Shown here one piece after another: positions 23,077 through 34,304 of a stretch of DNA of 64,000 bases. Numbering within the stretch: position 1 is the first letter of the stretch; the number at the start of each line of letters is the position of its first letter. The notes under the pieces are model-generated. The model worked only from the letters and a program-made list of their open reading frames with translations. It was not told the DNA's origin and ran no database searches. The stretch comes from Albugo candida (lineage: Eukaryota > Oomycota > Peronosporomycetes > Albuginales). Where the stretch lies: assembly GCA_040437565.1 (NCBI GenBank), contig JBDOQK010000042.1, forward strand, positions 1 through 64,000, written 5' to 3'. A program made the position numbers and the translations under genes.

Positions 23077-24078
23077 TCGAGAATCTTGTGCTGTAGATCA
23101 CTACCAAAGAATAAGAGAAATTGACACAATCTTTTTCCTCACGATTTAGAATGTGGCCTTTTCAATTAACAACAATTATCACAAAGAACTTCGAATTGCT
23201 CTCCGCACATTAAATTCTGTGAATCGTTATACTTTATTCTCTAAAATGTCGGCCGTGATTAATCTTGGTTAAGTTCTCAACCCTTCGTAGAGATAGAAGC
23301 ACCCTGGTTCAATTCTCTTTTGTCCTAGCGAGATCTCGTGAACTTGTTTTGTGTAGGTAATGTCGAAGGATTTCTCCGATTTTGCCAAAAAAACGCCGTG
23401 CCGCATTATTTTCCAATATTTATGTATACTAACTAGCTTGTAGCATTATGGGTCGTAGCTAATGGATGAGGGCTCGTCTCGACAAATACGTCAGAAGAGA
23501 GTATTTCTGCTTCGTAATTCATTTGAGGTGTGCCAATAATTTCTCATGATCACAAATATTCACTCATTTTATTCCACTCTTCCTGCCATCCGAAACCATT
23601 TACCATTCTACTTAATGCTCGTGCTGATTTCAGCAACCTAGCTCTGTATTTTAATTTTCTCTATGGATTTACGGCTCTCTCGTACCAGCCATGTTCACCC
23701 ACTTGATATCTGGTCTTTAATTCTGCAATTCTATCTATTCCTTTTCTAGTTGAGCGCTACTTATTGCTTTTTGTGGGTATACTACCGTCCTTAAACTTGC
23801 TTTATGATTGGCTTTTCCCAGAGCGAGTTGAAAATCAAAACGTCCAGTTGCATACTGCATGGGAGAATTGGAATCTTTCTATATTCTTGTTTCTGAGTTG
23901 CTTAAGGAGATACTGCAGGTTTGATAGCCTCTCAACTTGCTTTCTTGATTGAGCAGTTTTCGGGTGGCGCACCCGCCTGGTATTCCGGAAAATGCATACA
24001 TCTTGTGAAGTATCCAAATCCGCCTACAGATAATTTGTAATTCGTTTGTTAAAAGCCAACTATTAGTTACAACGTATG
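23077..24078. other. No recognisable gene
   Basis: Short frames only, no motif on either strand. Confidence 0.4.
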
Positions 24079-27000
24079 GTAATTATGCAGCTGGAAGGTT
24101 CAGCATCAACTAATGCTTCGAAAGAATAATGGAGTGTGAAACTCTACCAGCCATTTATTGTTCTAGCGAGTGCTTTTCTCTCGAGAGATTTTCGAGACCC
24201 TTTATGGTCTCCTAAAGCTCCATTCCTGATTGATGAAACATACAAGGTACGAAGATGCGCCCTCTATTTTGAATGAAACGTTTTGCACAGCACGGAGCAG
24301 ATATGAAGAAGACGTGAAAAGTGACGCCAGAAATCCGCAATTTTTTGGAGCTTGAACAAGACCACTTTATAGAGAAAGTTTCGCGAGCAACTGCTGCATG
24401 AACAAGATCAAGTGTAATTATCTCGAAGCAACACAATCATCACGATCTTATCTAATGGAGATATCCGAGAATAGCGTCTAGGAAGCTGCAACGAGGCACT
24501 TATCCTTGTGAGTCGAAATAGAGACGTAATGTAGATCAAGTCTTTGGAGTTTAAAAAGACGCGTTCGCATCAAACAGAAGAGGATGCTACTCGCCTAAAA
24601 TCTAAAGTCTCTTAACTGTCAACAAAGGCCATAGTGGGCCTTACAATACATAGACATTTAATTAAAACTAAAAGGCGCTCTTGTGCCTACAGTTCATTCA
24701 TCAAAGTAGCTGTACCTTTAAGAGTGATGCTTCCATGCAGTGATGTAATGATGATGTAAAAGTACACATCACTGTGATGTCGCAAATAGGCTTTACAGAA
24801 GATGCCACGGTCCTCTTGCCTCTGTTGAAGCAGCAGCATCTTGTAAATATTTCTCATTTGTTCTTAGCTTGTAGTTGAATTTATGCATAATCGGGTGTAT
24901 AATAATGTAGAGGAGCGGTAATCGGGTAGCCCAACTGCTTTCCTATTCAATCTTTCTATACTCGATTACTTATCACAGTAAGTGCTTCAATCATAATCGC
25001 GACACGATACTATATGGAAAAAAGGTGCTTATAAAGGCCAAGTATTCGAGTGCCTGTTCAGAAGAGTATCAGAAGTGAAATCTAATTTTGGCGAGAAACT
25101 AACTTTGACCATATCTGCCGTCGTATCCATACGTTGGAACGGCTTGATCCAAAATAATACCTTAATGCAATTTGGGTGCAGTATTCTCCACTTGCGGTAG
25201 TGTCTCGATTGTATCATGCTAGCCTCTACAATTCAGTGAAATAAGTCGGTGTGCGCAAAGACGGAATCCGTTTCGGTGCTGAAGTGCTATCAATGAACGT
25301 CATGGCATGATACTATGCACAGAAAACGCCATTATACTTATTTCAGGGATCCCAACGTGAGGACTGCTTGCTGAATATTCTATTTACTTCATCGATCAAG
25401 GACTCATCCATCATTGTCTTAACTCTATACTGGTGGGTATTGCGTCAAAACAAGCTTGCTAATTCAGCTCAGAAGAACACTACTAGATGAACACGACAAA
25501 TCCTTTCCTGATTCAAATTCTACTATCCACTAATATCGAATGTTTTAATGCAGGAAATCGCTCATGTGACATGTCAATTCTGGAAGTAAATGGCAACTTG
25601 TGTATTCTGTAGAGCACAATGCAACATCAGCTGTACCTAATTCTGGAGATTTAATGCTGNNNNNNNNNNNNNNNNNNNNNNNNNNNNNNNNNNNNNNNNN
25701 NNNNNNNNNNNNNNNNNNNNNNNNNNNNNNNNNNNNNNNNNNNNNNNNNNNNNNNNNNNGTAATCATGCAGCTGGAAGGTTCAGCATCGACTAATGCTTC
25801 CAAAGAATAATGAAGTGTGAAACTCTACCAGCCATTTATTGTTCTAGCGAGTGCTTTTCTCTCGAGAGATTTTCGAGACCCTTTATGGTCTCCTAAAGCT
25901 CCATTCCTGATTGATGAAACATACAATGTACGAAGATGCGCCCTTTATTTTGAATGAAACGTTTTGCACAGCACGGAGCAGATATGAAGAAGACGTGAAA
26001 GGTGACGCCAGAAATCCGCAATGTTTTGGAGCTTGAACAAAACCACTTTATAGAGAAACTTTCGCGAGCAACTGCTGCATGAACAAGATCAAGTGTAATT
26101 ATCTCGAAGCAACATAATCATCACGATCTTATCTAATGGAGATATCCGAGAATAGCGTCTAGGAAGCTGCAACGAGGCACTTATCCTTGTGAGTCGAAAT
26201 AGAGACGCAATGTGGATCAATTCTTTGGAGTTTAAAAAGACGCGTTCGCATCAAACAGAAGAGGATGCTACTCGCTTAAAATCTAAAGTCTCTTAACTGT
26301 CAACAAAGGCCAGAGTGGGCCTTACAATAAATAGAAATTTTATGAAAACTAAAAGGCGCTCTTGTGCCTACAGTTCATTCATCAAAGTAGCTGTACCTTC
26401 AAGAGTGATGCTTCCATGCAGTGATGTAAGGATGATGTAAAAGTACACATCACTGTAATGTCGCAAATAGGCTTTACAGAAGATGCCACGGTCCTCTTGC
26501 CTCTGCTGAAGCAGCATCATCTTGTATATATTTCTCATTTGTTCTTAGCTTGTCGTTGACTTTATGCATAATCAGGTTTATAATAATGTAGAGGAGCAGT
26601 AATCGGGTAGCACAACTGCTTTCCTATTCAATCTTTCTATACTCGATTACTTATCAAAGTAAGTGCTTCAATCATAATCGCGACACGATACTATATGGAA
26701 AAAAGGTGCTTATAAAGGCCAAGTATTCGAGTGCCTGTTCAGAAGAGTATCAGAAGTGGAATCTAATTTTGGCGACAAACTAACTTTGACCATATCTGCC
26801 GTCGTATCCATACGTTGGAACGACTTGATCCAAAATAATACCTTGATGCAATTTGGGTGCAGTCTTATCGACTTGCGGTATTGTCTCGATTGTATCATGC
26901 TAGCCTCTACAATTCAGTGAAATAAGTCGGTGTGCGCAAAGACGAAATCCGTTTCGGTGCTGAACTGCTATCAATGAACGTCATGGCATGATACAATGCA

Positions 27001-27339
27001 CAGAAAACGCCATTATACTTATTTCAGGGATCCCAACGTGAGGACTGCTTGCTGAATATTCTATTTACTTCATCGATCAGGGACTCATCCATCATTGTCT
27101 TTTCTCTATACTGGTGGTATTGCGTCAAAACAAGCTTGCTAGTTCAGCTCAGAAGAACACTACTAGATGAACACGACAAATCCTTCCCTGATTCAAATTC
27201 TACTATCCACTAATATCGAATGTTTTAATGCAGGGAATCGCTAATGTGACATGTCAATTCTGGAAGTAAATGTCAACTTGTGTATTCTGTAGAGCACAAT
27301 GCAACATCAGCTGTACCTAATTCTGGAGATTTAATGCTG
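24079..27339. repeat. 1.58-kb duplicated segment around gap 25660-25759
   Basis: Bases 24079-25659 (1581) match 25760-27339 (1580) end to end, in the same direction, with roughly 2-3% single-base differences and very few indels. The copies meet at a 100-N gap. This is the pattern of two haplotypes scaffolded in series, although a recent true tandem duplication cannot be ruled out. A 62-codon minus frame with an ATG is open in both copies (25217-25029 and 26898-26710). Its protein differs at about 7 positions, too many for a conserved gene at this divergence, so I treat the segment as non-coding. Confidence 0.9.
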
Positions 27340-27379
27340 TTTTGAGGGAATAAAAATTTGGGTGGCAAAGGTTTCAGCA

Positions 27380-27389
27380 CCCCCCCCCC
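27380..27389. repeat. Poly-C tract
   Basis: A run of ten C lies just past the right end of the duplicated segment. Confidence 0.7.
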
Positions 27390-27624
27390 GCTTCGATAAG
27401 GATCGGATAGTACGAGGGCGGAACTTCACCAAAAAAATATCAATTTCACGTAGAATTTGAGATCATCAAATGAACATAGTACTGAAAAGAATTACAGCAA
27501 ACACGCATCTCGCTGTTTGTCGAAATCTATGATATGCAACGCGTGCATTCGAAGTCAACTTTTCTAAGTACATTTATCCCAACAATTGCACGGGAACTTT
27601 TCGCATTTAGGTCGTTGACCACTT

Positions 27625-27990
27625 TTGAGACAGCTAACTTACCTTTTTCTAAATTCCAACCCTGAGACGTGAAAATTATGGGAAAATGGTCCCACAGGAA
27701 TACCTGGATCTTCTAACTTTAGTATTCTCTAGGAACATAGGAAAAGATTCCTGTACTNNNNNNNNNNNNNNNNNNNNNNNNNNNNNNNNNNNNNNNNNNN
27801 NNNNNNNNNNNNNNNNNNNNNNNNNNNNNNNNNNNNNNNNNNNNNNNNNNNNNNNNNTTGAGACAGCTAACTTACCTTTTTCTAAATTCCAACCCTGAGA
27901 CGTGAAAATTATGGGAAAATGGTCCCACAGGAATACCTGGATCTTCTAACTTTAGTATTCTCTAGGAACATAGGAAAAGATTCCTGTACT
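27625..27990. repeat. Gap (27758-27857) with identical 133-base flanks
   Basis: Bases 27625-27757 are repeated exactly at 27858-27990 around 100 N, an unmerged contig overlap. Confidence 0.92.
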
Positions 27991-28481
27991 TTCCATGACT
28001 TTGATGTGTCAAATTTTTCCAATTGACCAACCTGAAAATATGAATACTTTTGGATAAAAGATTGCAAAATGTAGGGAAACGACTTTCAGAGGTTTAGCTT
28101 GTCAAGAATGCGTAATGGGCATATGGTTTGAATCTATGTTCCAGTGGACTGCATAAGGATCACGTCATCGTGCTCAGATATAAAACTCTGTAAGAAATGG
28201 TTCGTTACTCGATAGAGACAGGATAATATTTTTACTAATGACGACAGTAATTATCATCGGCTGGGAAAGGAGAGGCACTCATTGATAGCTCAATTCGAGA
28301 GCACATATGTGTCATGTGAGGTTTCTTGCTGGTGAGTGCTAGCGAAATCAAATGCATGAACAGGTACATATGACGTCTAATACGAAGAAGAACGAAGCAG
28401 ACGATCTCTCCAGCTTTTGTATAATATTGCGCATCAGACACGCTTGCACAAAATATACCGCGTCGTGCATCATCCCACATC

Positions 28482-28853
28482 ATGCAATTGGAAGATATGT
28501 CATATTCAAGTGTAAAGCATCGGAATTTTCGTCAAATATCGTATCAGATGTACATCGGTAATGAACAAACTCGTGATTATCCCAGTCGAAAAGTGAACGT
28601 CGTGGTGCTCATGTATCCACGCACTGTCGATACCCGCGGACTTCAATTTAAACGTGTAGGTACCAGTTTTAGTGAATATGTGGCGTATATTTGGGCTGGA
28701 TTGTTTTCATTCTCATTTCGTATAAATAAACACTTATATGTCACCGATGTTTTAGGCTTAGGAGGAAGGGATTATTATGCTTTGAACGTAACAAACGTTG
28801 CGCTAAAGCTCAAGATAATGTTCGCTTCCGAGAAGGATAGAGCACAATCATAG
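28482..28853 (+). CDS. Small open reading frame, unknown
   Basis: An ATG at 28482 opens 123 codons to a stop before 28854. The protein is basic at its start, then has KVNVVVLMYPRTVDTRG, a hydrophobic aromatic stretch (YVAYIWAGLFSFSF) and a segment YYALNVTNVALKLKIMF. An AATAAA-like CACAATAAACAAC lies about 70 bases downstream and could serve 3' processing. There are no homologous neighbours or recognised domains. It could be a small host gene, the last exon of one, or a chance frame. Confidence 0.28.
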   Translation: MQLEDMSYSSVKHRNFRQISYQMYIGNEQTRDYPSRKVNVVVLMYPRTVDTRGLQFKRVGTSFSEYVAYIWAGLFSFSFRINKHLYVTDVLGLGGRDYYALNVTNVALKLKIMFASEKDRAQS

Positions 28854-30317
28854 AAGAATCATGGACACGAATCCATGTATCATTTACTTATACGCCATGT
28901 GACGTTTCATCTTCTCCAAATGTCACAATAAACAACTTTTTTTTGTAAGTTGAACGTGGAATAAACGCACTGCATGCGGATTGAGTATCACGTCATTAGT
29001 GTTATTACTCCTAGGATACTATTTTTATCGATTTGCTTTGTTTTTCTATCTTGATGCAAAAATCTAATGAGATTCTTTGTTTGAAGCCTTCGAAGATCAT
29101 CCAGCGAAAGAACGAGGTAATCTGCGGTAAAGGTATAGAGAATATTCCTGAATCTTAATCTTCCAGCTTAATGAGCACATTACTAATTCAAAGCATTGTA
29201 GCCATGCCTTAGCGTACGGAGATCGATAGCTTTGTAGTGTATCACACAGTTGTTTAAAAGAGCTTGTTCGTTCATGCACCTTAAAAGCTCAACTCTACCA
29301 AGATAAAGGAGTATCAACACTTCATTCATGAGGAATGAAGACATCCTGTTTAATAATTCTTGACTTTCTTAAAGCTGGTTCGTTGATAGAAACGTTTATT
29401 GGAGCATACGCCTGTGACTACTATAAAGACATGTTGTTGAGCATCTAACTTCACCCAGGTTTATTTGTTTTGAGTCAAGTAATTGATGCAAGGTTGCGCT
29501 TTTTCCAACTGGGAGGTTTTATATTTTACGCCCTCTTGTTGAGATTGTTGGAGCGTAAACGCTACCAGGATTAAAATGCTTTCAAAGTCTGTTTTCTTAG
29601 ATCATATGTCTTCGCGTGGGACATTATTCGTAGAAGTCATCGAAAAATACTTTGTACAAAGGCATGTGACCTTCCAGGTCAATCTCCACGCAACACGTAG
29701 CGCGCGATTATAAGATTCGATGTGGTTGAGAAGAAATAGAAAGCGACACTAGACATAACGTAGACGTACAATTGGATCTTATATGAAGCATTTTTTGTCG
29801 AGCAGCCGAAGCTACAACAGAACCGCAACGGTGAATTTTGCTGATTACTAACAGCAGTACTCCACGAGAAATAGGTGCGTTAGCCTGGCGTCAATGCGTC
29901 TTATCTCACAGAGAAAGCGGATCAGCAACCTAATTTACAATATTTTTTCTCTCATGATGGTCTTCACTAAATTTGCTAAGGAAGTTTGATATATTTTCAT
30001 CCCTGAATTACCATATTGAATTCATTTCGGATGATGTCGTCGAAGATGAAATATAAGCGTGTACATGGTACCGACAAAGAAGAACGATCTTCGCTTGATT
30101 TTGAGGGTGTAACACTACCATCAACGTCAGGAGTACGCTTTCATACATCATGTAATGAGATGAAAAATGTCAAGAGTAAAAATATCAATAGCAAAAATCA
30201 CACCGTAGAAGGAGTGTTTGCGGACACACCTCATTCATAGGACGTCGGATTCCTCAAACATTATCGATTGACGCAATAATGGATGGATGGTAAGGGTATC
30301 GCGATGCATCAAAGCGT
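28854..30317. other. No recognisable gene
   Basis: A plus-strand frame at 30016-30240 (TTG start, Lys/Ser-rich) is the only notable one and is not convincing. Nothing else stands out. Confidence 0.35.
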
Positions 30318-30991
30318 TCTATAGAAATGGAGCAGGTTTTTCTATCTATTCTACGCAACATTATTCTGCACATATCTTTCGCTTTTTGCTAAAATAATAT
30401 CGAATGTCTTGCTAATAAATCAATGGACAGCAATTTCGTGAATCAGCTGCTGTTTCATTCAGTTTATGCTGTACTCGGTTGGACACGAATGTAGGTATTC
30501 CGAATTGGGAGAGCTTTGATGTGAATACCTTATGTTGAGACGTCTTTTATATTAAAGCTGATGTCCATGAACCAGTGTGGAACACATCCGGCTAATCAAC
30601 TTTANNNNNNNNNNNNNNNNNNNNNNNNNNNNNNNNNNNNNNNNNNNNNNNNNNNNNNNNNNNNNNNNNNNNNNNNNNNNNNNNNNNNNNNNNNNNNNNN
30701 NNNNTCTATAGAAATGGAGCAGGTTTTTCTATCTATTCTACGCAGCATTATTCTGCACATATCTTTCGCTTTTTGCTAAAATAATATCGAATGGCTTGCT
30801 AATGAATCAATGGACAGCAATTTCGTGAATCAGCTGCTGTTTCATTCAGTTTATGCTGTACTCGGTTGGACACGAATGTAGGTATTCCACATTGGGAGAG
30901 CTTTGATGTGAATACCTTATTTTGAGACGTCTTTTATATTGAAGCTGATGTCCCTGAACCAGTGTGGAACACATCCGGCTAATCAACTTAA
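30318..30991. repeat. Gap (30605-30704) with near-identical 287-base flanks
   Basis: Bases 30318-30604 match 30705-30991 with about ten single-base differences. Both copies end inside the first 50 bases of the Copia 1 5' LTR, so both haplotypes appear to carry that insertion. Confidence 0.88.
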
Positions 30992-31052
30992 AGCTATTGG
31001 ACGATAAATTAGTGGCTGTGGGCGTTTAGTACGAGAAGGCTTAGACTAGCTA
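30940..31052 (+). repeat. 5' LTR of Copia 1, first part
   Basis: This part starts TGAAGCTGATGTCC and matches 38392-38504 of the 3' LTR, ending at GACTAGCTA, where the Tc1-like copy C has inserted. The LTR resumes at 34229. Confidence 0.85.
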
Positions 31053-31389
31053 CAGTGCACGACACCTATAACCAGCACCTCCACCCGGTGCGCAAATTTT
31101 TTTTGAGACACCCAATTACCCACTTAAACAAAAATATATCTCTATATCTTAAAAGTAGATTGCCGTTGCTTTCTGGCAATAAAGTCGGATTTTTGCAAAA
31201 TTCATTTTTGACGAAGTTGAAAGCCTTTGAAGTTCGGCAATTTTCGTGATTATGTATGGAGCTATGGAAATTTGGCCGGACATCTAAAAAAACACTTTTT
31301 TAACCAATTAGAACGGACCACCTAAAAATAGATAATTGTTTTAGCCAAGTAGAAAGGACCATTTAAAAATAGATAGTGTGTTAGAAATC

Positions 31390-33755
31390 TGATACAGACT
31401 TACATATTTTCTTTGCTGGTTATGTGTATATCTGTAATCTAGTTTAAAAAGTGCATTAACGTTCATAAGAACAGAGACTGGAATGCGACGGTGTGAACGG
31501 TACTTCTTCACTGCATATTCGGCAGCTTTTCCACTGAGATTTTTACGGGAGACATCCATGTACCGTTGTGTCTTGCATGCCAATCGGCGAATTGTTGTCA
31601 AGCTGATTGAGGACGTGGCAGAGGGGACAGTTTCTTGCAAGACAGCCCAGGAGTAATTGCAGTGCTTCCGTGCGTACTGCTTTGCGGCGCCCCAAAAGTT
31701 CTCAATCTAGTTCAACTCGCAATGAAATTTGGTGTAAAATATAATTTTATGCCCAGCTGCTGTAATCACCCCCTCAAGTAATCCACGCTGGGCCACAAAA
31801 TCTGGCTGTCGGGACATGACAGTGCGAGCGCAGCAAGAAGGAGTATCAGAGCATCTGACATCACTTGGGCAAACCAAACATAAGGCAGGTTGCCAAAGAC
31901 CACGTTCGCTTAAAACAGCCTTGATTCCATTTGGTTTACCACGTAATTCCTCATTCTCATAATCGTCTGAGCAAACTATGCTCTGAGGCACATTGTCTCC
32001 ATAAGTCGTTGGCCTTGAGAAAAGCACAGATTAATTGATTGTTNNNNNNNNNNNNNNNNNNNNNNNNNNNNNNNNNNNNNNNNNNNNNNNNNNNNNNNNN
32101 NNNNNNNNNNNNNNNNNNNNNNNNNNNNNNNNNNNNNNNNNNNTCAAGTAATCCACGCTGGGCCACAAAATCTGGCTGTCGGGACATGACAGTGCGAGCG
32201 CAGCAAGAAGGAGTATCAGAGCATCTGACATCACTTGGGCAAACCAAACATAAGGCAGGTTGCCAAAGACCACGTTCGCTTAAAACAGCCTTGATTCCAT
32301 TTGGTTTACCACGTAATTCCTCATTCTCATAATCGTCTGAGCAAACTATGCTCTGAGGCACATTGTCTCCATAAGTCGTTGGCCTTGAGAAAAGCACAGA
32401 TTAATTGATTGTTTACAGTAACTACGGGGATAATTTATTTAAATCATTCCTCATTTTTGGTTGTTTTCCACCAGGGCCCAAGGTTCATTCTCTTTGCAAC
32501 AAGTGCATCACCAGCAAAAGCAGCATGACTGGTTGCATTGTCGAAGGCAAATAGATCTTGAGCACAAGGAAATGAGGCATTGAAGATTGGAATAGCTTTG
32601 TCACGGACTTGTGCATTCAGATGCTCTGCTGTCCATCAGCCATCGTTATTCTTTTCAGGCTTCATGTAAACACAGGACTCTATTGGCATATCAGGATACT
32701 CAAGCTGCTTTGCTTCATCGAGCGCCAAGCGCCCGCAAACATCATTCAGAAATTCGCTAACGTGAAGGGAATGTCCTTGTTTTTTTTTTCGTAATGGCTG
32801 CTCTCCCTCCGGCAGCCAGAGTTTTCTTTGACCATCATTTGCTGAAAAAACGCTCTCATCATGCGTAACAAGTATCAATGGTTCCACACCATCTGCAGGC
32901 CACGCCATAACTTCCATATTTTCACCAGAAAAAACTGGAAACATAGGGTCATATGCCTCCATTAGTGCAAGAAACTCATTTAGGTATGCCACAACATCAG
33001 CACGCTCATATCCATCACTGTAGAGACCTTTGCGGACCACTCGAAAGCCAAGATTCATTTCTTTCACCCATCGCATAGCAGTTCGGGATGATATTGTTGG
33101 TGGTGGTGTATAACCGAGGGAAGGGAGAATCACATCATTAATGTGAATTGTAAGGTTGGTGATGTCAACTGCGAATTTATTTTTGCGCAAGTAGGTCTAT
33201 AATTGCCCCACAATGTCCTCATCCCACTAAACGACAAACGCTTTGCGTGTTTTCCTTTTCGGACATTGGCAGCTTGTGGTCCTTTAGAAATGCACGTGCC
33301 AATGTGCGTAAAGCACGTGAGAAGTATCCGCCCTTTCCTATGCTTGTGATGACAAAGTCACTTGCGCTCGTGCGACTTCTCCCATTTTTGCAAAGGCGCA
33401 GGTACAAAATCAAAGCTTGCACGCGTAGCTGCTCTGCCCCATTAAGCTTCTTTGCTTTGTCAATTTTAACAGTCTTGACAATCTTCGCCAATTCTTCTAT
33501 TGCACTGTCAAGGCCCCTCTCATCCCACAGGCTATCTTCAACATCGTCAGTTTCGGAATCTTCGTCAGCAGAAACTCCTGCTGCCACAGGCTCTTGCCGC
33601 ATAAAATAGCTGGTCAGCTTTCCTGAACCTTCTGCTGCCTTGCGCTGATTCTGTTTGTGACGTCGACGTGTCCACGGTGAATCACCACCATAACGAAATG
33701 GGCGGTTGGTGGTTGGTACTGGAGCAATAAGAGCTGGTGACATCGCCACCTCCAA
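31390..33755 (-). pseudogene. Tc1/mariner-like transposase, copy C (nearly complete)
   Basis: The minus strand encodes an N-terminal acidic and Ser-rich region, a helical DNA-binding-like region (33755-33219, ending LPMSEKENTQSVCRLVG), TAMRWVKEMNLGFRVVRKGL (about 33060-33000), then the catalytic core: LVTHDES (D codon 32858-32860), FAFDNATSHAAF (D codon 32540-32542) and IENFWGAAK (E codon 31701-31703), a cysteine cluster near 31830, and the C-terminal AEYAVKKYRSHRRIP (about 31480-31525). All three catalytic acidic residues are visible. The frame is broken at least by a shift near 33200-33220, a TGA in place of a Trp of the family's DGWWT block near 32640, an extra base near 32475, and a stop just before IENFW. 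No intron is present at the CGRLAL site. Confidence 0.85.
31774..32413. repeat. Gap (32044-32143) with identical 270-base flanks
   Basis: Bases 31774-32043 are repeated exactly at 32144-32413 around 100 N, inside transposase copy C. One copy should be removed before any length or spacing is measured. Confidence 0.93.
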
Positions 33756-34049
33756 CTATTCAACTTCATCTTCAGTCTGCTCTTCTTCCTTGTCACTTGT
33801 TGGTTCCTCTCCAAAAATTTCATTCTCCATGTCACTACCATCTATATTGTTTCCACTGTCAGGATGCTGTGAAAATGGTGGTGAACCGTGATGACTTTTT
33901 TCTGCGTTTCTGGTGTTCTGCAGGTGTTTTTTGCGCTTTGATAGCTGTACCATGTTGCCTAGCGAATGTTTTTTGCTGTTTAGAATGTTTGAGGGTGTTG
34001 GTATGTATCTACTGTATGAGTCTACATATAAATCTACATAGGTGTCCAC
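33756..34049 (-). pseudogene. N-terminal extension frame of transposase copy C
   Basis: Directly upstream of the main transposase frame, an open minus frame ends in a strongly acidic tail (SDKEEEQTEDEVE) after a basic segment (LSKRKKHLQNTRNAEKSHH). It probably belongs to the same gene as an N-terminal region or an earlier exon. The boundary with the frame at 33755 is not resolved. Confidence 0.4.
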
Positions 34050-34228
34050 CCTATAGTTTCGCGTTCCATATTAATGTCGGGTTCCGATTGGTTCTAAAAG
34101 CAGGTATTTCTCACGTGATTGGTTCACAAACAGGTTTCTGTCACGTTCTAAGTATACTCTGCATGAAATAGATTTTTCGAAATTTGGCCGCAAAATATGG
34201 GAGTGTCGGTTATAGGTGTCGTGCAATA

Positions 34229-34300
34229 TAGTCAAATGAAGTAAGGACCTCCTACATTTAATATATCTTACGTTCCAAACTTTATCTGAAGTGCTCAAAA
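34229..34300 (+). repeat. 5' LTR of Copia 1, second part
   Basis: From the duplicated TA (34229-34230) to CTCAAAA at 34300 this matches 38503-38574 of the 3' LTR. A primer-binding-site-like GGTCATGAGCCC starts at 34301. Confidence 0.82.
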
Positions 34301-34304
34301 GGTC

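Larger units (their letters stand above)
31053..34228 (-). mobile_element. Tc1/mariner-like transposon, copy C, inside a Copia LTR
   Basis: Terminal inverted repeats are TGCACGACACCTATAACC (left, 31056-31073) and its exact reverse complement on the right (about 34208-34225). The element is flanked by TA on both sides (31051-31052 and 34229-34230). Comparison with the intact 3' LTR, which reads GACTAGCTAG at the same point with a single TA, proves the TA target duplication. The transposase is on the minus strand. A gap with duplicated flanks (32044-32143) inflates the stated length by about 370 bases. This is the best preserved of the four copies. Confidence 0.92.

Noticed and set aside
23270-23340. 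GGTTCAATTC-containing stretch considered as a tRNA T-arm
   Set aside because: No matching acceptor stem or anticodon arm at the right spacing could be drawn.
25029-26898. 62-codon minus frame conserved in both copies of the 1.58-kb duplication
   Set aside because: Protein differences (about 7 of 62) exceed what about 2-3% DNA divergence under constraint would give; likely non-coding.
24079-27339. Possible CRISPR-like or tandem array suggested by large direct repeats
   Set aside because: There are only two long copies, meeting at an assembly gap, with no spacer structure; haplotype duplication explains them.
33247-33609. 120-codon plus-strand frame inside Tc1-like copy C
   Set aside because: The minus strand here encodes the N-terminal region of the transposase; the plus frame is its shadow.
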